Positions 34,669-39,558 of a stretch of DNA of 39,558 nt are shown here, piece by piece. Each line of letters begins with the position of its first letter. Position 1 is the stretch's first letter. Source of the DNA: Nocardia nova (GTDB lineage: Bacteria > Actinomycetota > Actinomycetes > Mycobacteriales > Mycobacteriaceae); the NCBI RefSeq assembly GCF_002933465.1, contig NZ_PSZE01000042.1, positions 1 through 39,558 on the forward strand, in the 5' to 3' direction. Made by a program: the position numbers and the translations under genes. The notes beneath the pieces are model-generated. The model did no database searches. It saw nothing but the letters and a program-made list of their open reading frames with translations, and had not been told where the DNA came from.

Positions 34669-35742
34669 ATGTCCGACAAGGACCCCGCAGACATCTTCGT
34701 GCGCCATCGTGGCGCGGTCCTGGACGCGTTGCTGTCGGAGCCGGGTTTGTCCGCCGCCGGAGCCGCCGACCGCCTCGGTGCCGCTGATCCGGTGTCGGTC
34801 GGAGTTTCCGTCCCGAGGGCGGAATCCGCCTCGGACCGATCGGACCGATCGTCTCGTCCTGCGGCGAACGGCGCCGCCCGCCCGCCGAGCGGGCCCAAGG
34901 CCAGCGACCGGATCATGGCGTTGCTGAACGGCGAATCCTTGGACGGACCGTCGGGCTTGGAGTTCACCTCCGATTTCTCCGATCGCGCCGGCGCCCGGCT
35001 CGATCGGACGGGCGCGGCCGAGACGAAACCCGTTGCGAGCGAACCGGAGAAGCCGGCACAGCCGGACAAGGCGGAGAAGGCGGCGCGGGCGGGCGCCGCC
35101 GCGCCGGCGCAGCAGCTGCTCGCGATGGTGCGCAAGCCGAAGGTGGCGATCGCGCTGGCCGGTGTGCTGGCGATCGTGATCGTGCTGGCGCTGGTCACCA
35201 CCGGCGGTAGGAACGACGGCGGAGACCAGGTCAAGGTCGTGACGGCCGCCGCGGCGGCACCACCGAGTGCCGCCCCGACACCGTCCGAATCGCTGACCGC
35301 CGGAACGGCGATCCAGGTGAAGGCCGCCGAATCCCATTGTCCCACCGGCAGTACGCCCGGCATGGACGCGTTCTCGGGTCAGGCGGACAAGGCGTGGTCG
35401 TGTGTGCGCGCCTATCGGGTGGACGGTCAGGTACTGACCATCGATCTGGGCAAGACCTACCGGATCGACTCCATCGGCATCGTGCCCGGCTGGGACAGCA
35501 TCGGCTCCGACGGCGCCGACCAGTGGACCAAGTTCCGGACCGTGAGCCGCGTTTCCTATCGGTTCAACGATCCGGGCGTGACCACCTACACCCAGCAGAC
35601 GATGGATCAGCGGAGCCTCGTGGTAACCAAGATCAGTCCACCGGTCACCGCGTCGAAGATCACGCTGACGATCCTGGAGTCGAAGGGTGACGCCTCGATC
35701 AACACCACCGCCATCTCCTCGATTGTCGTCACCGGCCAGTGA
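34669..35742 (+). CDS. single-pass membrane protein with discoidin-like extracytoplasmic domain
   Basis: 357 residues. The cytosolic part (about 1-157) is polar, Ala/Lys/Pro-rich and starts DPADIFVRHRGAVLDALL. One membrane helix lies at about 160-180 (VAIALAGVLAIVIVLALV). The outer part, about 225-357, has the pattern of discoidin/F5-8C-like or NADase-type glycan-binding beta-sandwich domains: a Cys pair (SHCPTGST and WSCVRAY), LTIDLGKTYRIDSIGIVPGW, FRTVSRVSYRF, and ITLTILES near the end. Such domains bind sugars or surface ligands, so a cell-envelope sensor or anchor is plausible. Its TGA overlaps the next gene as GTGA. I know of no equivalent in mycobacterial ESX loci. Confidence 0.75.
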   Translation: MSDKDPADIFVRHRGAVLDALLSEPGLSAAGAADRLGAADPVSVGVSVPRAESASDRSDRSSRPAANGAARPPSGPKASDRIMALLNGESLDGPSGLEFTSDFSDRAGARLDRTGAAETKPVASEPEKPAQPDKAEKAARAGAAAPAQQLLAMVRKPKVAIALAGVLAIVIVLALVTTGGRNDGGDQVKVVTAAAAAPPSAAPTPSESLTAGTAIQVKAAESHCPTGSTPGMDAFSGQADKAWSCVRAYRVDGQVLTIDLGKTYRIDSIGIVPGWDSIGSDGADQWTKFRTVSRVSYRFNDPGVTTYTQQTMDQRSLVVTKISPPVTASKITLTILESKGDASINTTAISSIVVTGQ

Positions 35743-36458
35743 ATTCGCCGCATCAGATCTGTGAGTACTGCTCGCATCGCAACAGCGGTGGGGATTCCCG
35801 CTGCGGGCACTGTGGGGCGCCGCTGAAGGCGGTGGGCGATGTGCTGGGCGAGCTGGGCCGGACCGCGGCCGGTATCGCACCGGTGATCATCGGCGCCGAG
35901 AAGCTCGCAAGTGGTCTGGAGAAGGCGGCGTCCGGCGGCGAACACGCCGCGGGAGACGCGAAAAAGGAAGAAGACAAGGTCTTTCCGGCCTGGCAGTGGA
36001 AGGCGGCGTTGGGTGGGGCGGTCGCCCTGGTGCTGCTGGCCGTGCTGGTCCTGCGCTCCTGTTCACCGGGCGCGCCCGCCATCGGCGACCTGACGCCGGT
36101 CGATACGCTGCCCGAACTGATGCGCGCCGTATCGACCTGTCAGCCGGCCTCGGACGGCCAGGGCGATTCCTGTGTCGTCTCCGCGGACGATCCGTTGTTG
36201 TCGGGCGGGATCACGGGTGGGCGGGCGCTGACCTTCACCGTGCGCACCGATCCGCCGGAGCGCATCGGTGACACCATCGCGCGCTGGCGCACGTCGGGTG
36301 CGGCGATCGTCTCCGACGGTACGGCCTTCGTGGCGATCGGCCCCGCGGTTACCGTCTGGTATGCCGATAGGCATTCGGGCCTGCATCTCGAGACGGGTAG
36401 TTTCGCGAATCGTGCAGGCGCGCAAACATTTCTGTTCCGATCCGGTTTGGTTCGCTGA
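35739..36458 (+). CDS. zinc-ribbon single-pass membrane protein
   Basis: 239 residues from GTG 35739. The N-terminus has a zinc-ribbon knuckle pair: Cys8, Cys11, Cys22, Cys25 (CEYC and CGHCG). A Gly/Ala/Lys helix follows, with one membrane helix at about 88-107 and an extracytoplasmic alpha/beta domain of about 125 residues containing two Cys (STCQPAS, GDSCVVS) that could form a disulfide. It is coupled to the discoidin-like gene and shares its layout of cytosolic head, one helix and outer domain, so the two may form one complex. Function is unknown. This is the last gene before the gdh promoter region. Confidence 0.72.
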   Translation: MNSPHQICEYCSHRNSGGDSRCGHCGAPLKAVGDVLGELGRTAAGIAPVIIGAEKLASGLEKAASGGEHAAGDAKKEEDKVFPAWQWKAALGGAVALVLLAVLVLRSCSPGAPAIGDLTPVDTLPELMRAVSTCQPASDGQGDSCVVSADDPLLSGGITGGRALTFTVRTDPPERIGDTIARWRTSGAAIVSDGTAFVAIGPAVTVWYADRHSGLHLETGSFANRAGAQTFLFRSGLVR

Positions 36459-36496
36459 GAAACCGGTAACGACGCGCAATCCTTGTTACACTAAAT

Positions 36497-36522
36497 AACG
36501 TGCCGTTGTTTAACGGCACGTT
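36497..36522. terminator. perfect 26-base palindrome: terminator or gdh operator
   Basis: AACGTGCCGTT, loop GTTT, then AACGGCACGTT: an 11-bp perfect stem with a 4-base loop, 38 bases after the previous stop. As RNA it is a good hairpin, though only two T follow it. It also lies just after TACACTAAAT, a possible -10 of gdh, and 57 bases before its start, where a dimeric regulator could bind. Both readings fit. Confidence 0.5.
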
Positions 36523-36578
36523 CAGACAGTTTCCGCAATACTGCGGTACCGATTCCGATCTCGGGAAGGCACGGGTCG

Positions 36579-39558
36579 ATGGTGGCAACTACCCAGCAGA
36601 CGATTTCATGGAAGCGATTCCGTGATGATCCGACAGATCTGGAGGCGGTGTACTTCCGCTGGATTCAGCCGGGAGCCGCGGCGCCGACGATCACCGACCG
36701 TGCCGAGCAGATCTTCCGGCATCATCTGGAATTGGCTGCGGGGCGGCGGCCGGGGATCGCGGTCACCAGGCTGTATCGCGCCGAGGACGGCAGTGGCCTG
36801 GGTCCGGCGTTGCAGATCGTCAACGACGATATGCCGCTGCTGGTGGATTCGCTCACCGCGGCGCTGCAGCGTCTCGGGGCCACTGTGACCGAGGTGGTGC
36901 ATCCGGTTTTCGACGTCCTTCGGGACCGGCGCGGCCGGTTGCGTGCGATCGCCCCCAGCGAGGGTTTCGATGTGGCGCAGGCGAATTCGGCGAGCCGGTC
37001 GGAGGGCAGCGGAAACGTCGTCGCCGAGTCGTGGATCCATGTGCAGCTGGGTGCCGGGGATTCCGACGCGGTGCTGGACCGGATCGAGCGGGCGCTGCCA
37101 CCGCTGCTCGGCGAGATCCGCCAGGTCGCCAATGATACCGAGGCGATGACTCGCACGATGGGATCGCTTGCCGCGCGGCTGGATTCGGTACCTCAACCCT
37201 CCGCGACCGAGGCAGCCGACTGCGCGCAATTGCTGCGGTGGTTGGGCTCCGGGCATTTCACGCTGCTGGGGTACGGCTACTACCGGGTACATCCTGGCGC
37301 CGACGGACCTGAGCCGCAGCAGGTTTCGGGCACCGGTCTCGGTGTGCTGCGCAACGGATCGGGCGTGGATGTGGGGACCCCGGCGCTCGGTCCGGAGCGG
37401 ATTCTGCGGCTGTCCAACGGTTCCCTGGATTCACTGCTGCCGGGATCGCCGGATGTGTACGTGGTCAGCGTCGCCGATTACGCGGCCGAGACCACGCCGT
37501 CGGTGGCCGGGAAGGTGGTGGGGGAGCACGTTCTCGTCGGAACCTTCACCGTCAGCGGTCTCCACGAGAACATCCTCGACATCCCGGTGATCTCCCGCCG
37601 CGTCCACCAGGTCATCGAATGGGCGGGGCTGGCGCTGAATTCGTTCTCCGGCCAGGCGCTGCTGGAGATGTTGCAGACCTTCCCGCGCGTCGAACTGTTC
37701 TCCACCGACGCGCGCCGCCTCTTCGAAACCGTCTCGGCCGTTATGAATTTGGGGCTGCGCCGCCAGATTCGGCTGTTCCTGCGGCGCGATGTGGGCAGCA
37801 ACGCCGTGTACTGCCTGGTGTACCTACCGCGGGACCGCTACTCGACCGAGGTCCGGTTGCGGATGCACGAGATCCTGCGCCGGGAATTCGACGCCGAGCA
37901 GATCGCCTACTCGGCGCGCGTCACCGAATCCGAGCTCGCCGTCGTCTATTTCACCGTTCATCGCGGTGCCGACGCCGAACCGGCGGATATCACCGAATCC
38001 AACCGCGAACGCATTCAGGATCTGCTGTTCGCGACCACCCGCAGCTGGAGCGACCGGCTGGTCACCGAGGCCGCCGGCGTCGCCGAACTCGCGGCGCCGG
38101 TCGTCCAGGACTATGCGGCCGCCTTCCCGGTGACGTATCAGCAGGAGTACGAGCCCGCGCGGGCGCTCGACGATCTGTGCCGGTTGCAGCGCTTGGCCGA
38201 TGGGCAGATCGATACCGATCTCTACCGCGTCGCCGGCGCCCCGGCCGGGGAGTGGCGATTCACCCTGTACGTCGCCGGGACCGAGGTATCGCTGAGCCGG
38301 GTCCTGCCGCTGCTGCACAGTCTCGGTATCGAAGTGGTGGAGGAGAAGCCGTACCGGCTCGAACTGCCCGGCGCCAGCACCCGGTGGATCTACGACTTCG
38401 GTCTTCGGGTCGCGGCTACCGCGCTGCGCAGTACCGGCGATGGTGATCCGGAGGCCGATCTGAACCGCGCCGTGGCACTGGAAACGTTGCCGGACACCAG
38501 CATCCGGCGGCGCCTGCCGGAGGCGGTGGCGGCGATGTGGTTCGGCGAGTGCGAGGTCGACGGACTCAACGAACTCGTCCTGCGGGCCGGATTGCACTGG
38601 CGCCAGATCGCGATGCTGCGCGCCTACGCGAAGTACCTGCAGCAGGCGGGGTTCGCCTATACCTTCGCCAACATCACCCGTGTGCTGCTGGCGCAGCCGA
38701 GTACCGCGCGCGCCTTCACCGAATTGTTCGACGCCTATTTCGATCCCGACCATCTCGGGCCGGTCGCGACCGCGCGGGCCGCGGGCATCTCGGCGCGCCT
38801 GCAGGACGAGATCGACGCCGTGGTCAGCCTCGACACCGACCGGATTCTGCGGGCGATTCTCGGGTTGATCACCGCGACCCTGCGCACCAACTATTTCCGC
38901 CGCGACGAGCACGGGAACCCGCCCGGCCATCTGTCGTTCAAGTTCGATCCGCATGCCATCGCCGAATTGCCGCGGCCGCGGCCGCAGTTCGAGATCTTCG
39001 TGTATTCGCCGCGGGTGGAGGGCGTGCATCTGCGTTTCGGCGCGGTGGCCCGGGGTGGTTTGCGGTGGTCGGATCGTCTGGAGGATTTCCGGACCGAGAT
39101 TCTGGGTCTGGTGAAGGCGCAGGCGGTGAAGAACGCGGTGATCGTGCCCGTGGGCGCCAAGGGCGGTTTCGTGGTGAAACGCCCGCCGGCCGCGACCGGT
39201 GACGCGGCGGCCGACCGTCAGGCCATGCAGGCCGAGGGCATCGCCTGCTATCGCACCTTCATCTCGGGACTACTGGATGTGACCGACAATGTCGATCACG
39301 CCGGCGGTGAGGTGATTCCGCCGACGCGGGTGGTGCGTCGTGACGGTGACGACACCTATCTGGTGGTGGCCGCGGACAAGGGGACGGCAACGTTCTCGGA
39401 TATCGCGAACGAGGTCGCACAGCAATACAACTTCTGGTTGGGTGATGCGTTCGCGTCGGGTGGTTCGGCGGGGTATGACCACAAGGCGATGGGGATTACG
39501 GCGAAGGGTGCGTGGGAGAGTGTCAAGCGGCATTTCGCGGAGATGAATGTCGATACCC
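36579..39558 (+). CDS. gdh: large NAD-dependent glutamate dehydrogenase, 5' part (cut by window end)
   Basis: About 993 codons, open at the right edge. The ATG at 36579 is nine bases after GGGAAGG (36563-36569). The family is the large NAD-specific glutamate dehydrogenase of mycobacteria and relatives, about 1600 residues, so roughly 60% is seen. The N-terminal regulatory ACT-like regions (LQIVNDDMPLLVDSL and HENILDIPVISRRV) lead into the catalytic part, with FGAVARGGLRWSDRLEDFRTE, VKAQAVKNAVIVPVGAKGGFV and GYDHKAMGIT. It converts glutamate plus NAD to 2-oxoglutarate, ammonia and NADH. In mycobacteria the enzyme is restrained by GarA. It has no functional tie to the ESX locus and marks its right border. 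Confidence 0.95.
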   Translation, partial: MVATTQQTISWKRFRDDPTDLEAVYFRWIQPGAAAPTITDRAEQIFRHHLELAAGRRPGIAVTRLYRAEDGSGLGPALQIVNDDMPLLVDSLTAALQRLGATVTEVVHPVFDVLRDRRGRLRAIAPSEGFDVAQANSASRSEGSGNVVAESWIHVQLGAGDSDAVLDRIERALPPLLGEIRQVANDTEAMTRTMGSLAARLDSVPQPSATEAADCAQLLRWLGSGHFTLLGYGYYRVHPGADGPEPQQVSGTGLGVLRNGSGVDVGTPALGPERILRLSNGSLDSLLPGSPDVYVVSVADYAAETTPSVAGKVVGEHVLVGTFTVSGLHENILDIPVISRRVHQVIEWAGLALNSFSGQALLEMLQTFPRVELFSTDARRLFETVSAVMNLGLRRQIRLFLRRDVGSNAVYCLVYLPRDRYSTEVRLRMHEILRREFDAEQIAYSARVTESELAVVYFTVHRGADAEPADITESNRERIQDLLFATTRSWSDRLVTEAAGVAELAAPVVQDYAAAFPVTYQQEYEPARALDDLCRLQRLADGQIDTDLYRVAGAPAGEWRFTLYVAGTEVSLSRVLPLLHSLGIEVVEEKPYRLELPGASTRWIYDFGLRVAATALRSTGDGDPEADLNRAVALETLPDTSIRRRLPEAVAAMWFGECEVDGLNELVLRAGLHWRQIAMLRAYAKYLQQAGFAYTFANITRVLLAQPSTARAFTELFDAYFDPDHLGPVATARAAGISARLQDEIDAVVSLDTDRILRAILGLITATLRTNYFRRDEHGNPPGHLSFKFDPHAIAELPRPRPQFEIFVYSPRVEGVHLRFGAVARGGLRWSDRLEDFRTEILGLVKAQAVKNAVIVPVGAKGGFVVKRPPAATGDAAADRQAMQAEGIACYRTFISGLLDVTDNVDHAGGEVIPPTRVVRRDGDDTYLVVAADKGTATFSDIANEVAQQYNFWLGDAFASGGSAGYDHKAMGITAKGAWESVKRHFAEMNVDT

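Noticed and set aside
1..39558. tRNA or rRNA genes, CRISPR arrays, insertion sequences, prophage attachment sites
   Set aside because: I looked for cloverleaf-like ends, regularly spaced repeats, transposase motifs and terminal inverted repeats and saw none.

Overview
The window is high-GC actinobacterial DNA. It carries a type VII secretion (ESX) locus of about 36 kb, followed by the 5' part of a large NAD-dependent glutamate dehydrogenase gene that runs off the right edge. A complete ESX core with EccA, EspG, PE and PPE proteins points to a mycolic-acid-containing member of the Mycobacteriales. I infer Nocardia or a close relative; the sequence alone does not fix the genus.

Layout. (1) 1-667: a weak partial reading frame and an untranslated region ending in a palindromic site. 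(2) 668-11534: one tightly packed + strand unit of probable ESX substrates and chaperone-like proteins. It holds two copies of a pair made of a Gly-zipper protein and a large helical protein, then EspB, an EspL/YbaB-like protein, an unknown, a 27-codon coupled ORF, a second YbaB-like protein, a small unknown and an 851-residue protein. (3) 11663-16308: three single genes. The first is an EspC-headed protein. The second, on the - strand, has a near-identical promoter and N-terminus fused to another body. The third is an NlpC/P60 peptidase. (4) 16762-24098: eccA-eccB-eccC, the secretion motor. (5) 24187-34591: PE-PPE-esxB-esxA-espG-espI-eccD-mycP-eccE and a small helix-turn-helix regulator, coupled by very short gaps or overlaps from espI onward. 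(6) 34669-36458: two single-pass membrane proteins, one with a discoidin-like domain and one with a zinc ribbon. (7) 36579-end: gdh.

How it fits together. EccB, EccC, EccD and EccE form the inner-membrane channel, EccA and EspG handle PE/PPE substrates, and MycP is the membrane-anchored protease. EspB, the PE/PPE pair, the Esx pair and the EspC-headed protein are likely cargo. The core order is that of ESX-3, while EspI, EspB and EspL are ESX-1 traits, so the locus is a mosaic.

Most notable observations. A 16-bp palindrome, consensus TTCCCA-N4-TGGGAA, lies in the non-coding gap before each ESX transcription unit: five clear copies and one weak one. This suggests a dedicated regulon, possibly served by the HTH protein encoded in the locus. 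An inverted duplication of promoter plus N-terminal codons (11620-11755 and 15045-15181) gives two different bodies the same head. Conversely, one C-terminal module of about 330 residues is joined to two different heads. The Esx pair has lost the usual W of WxG and the Y of the export motif.
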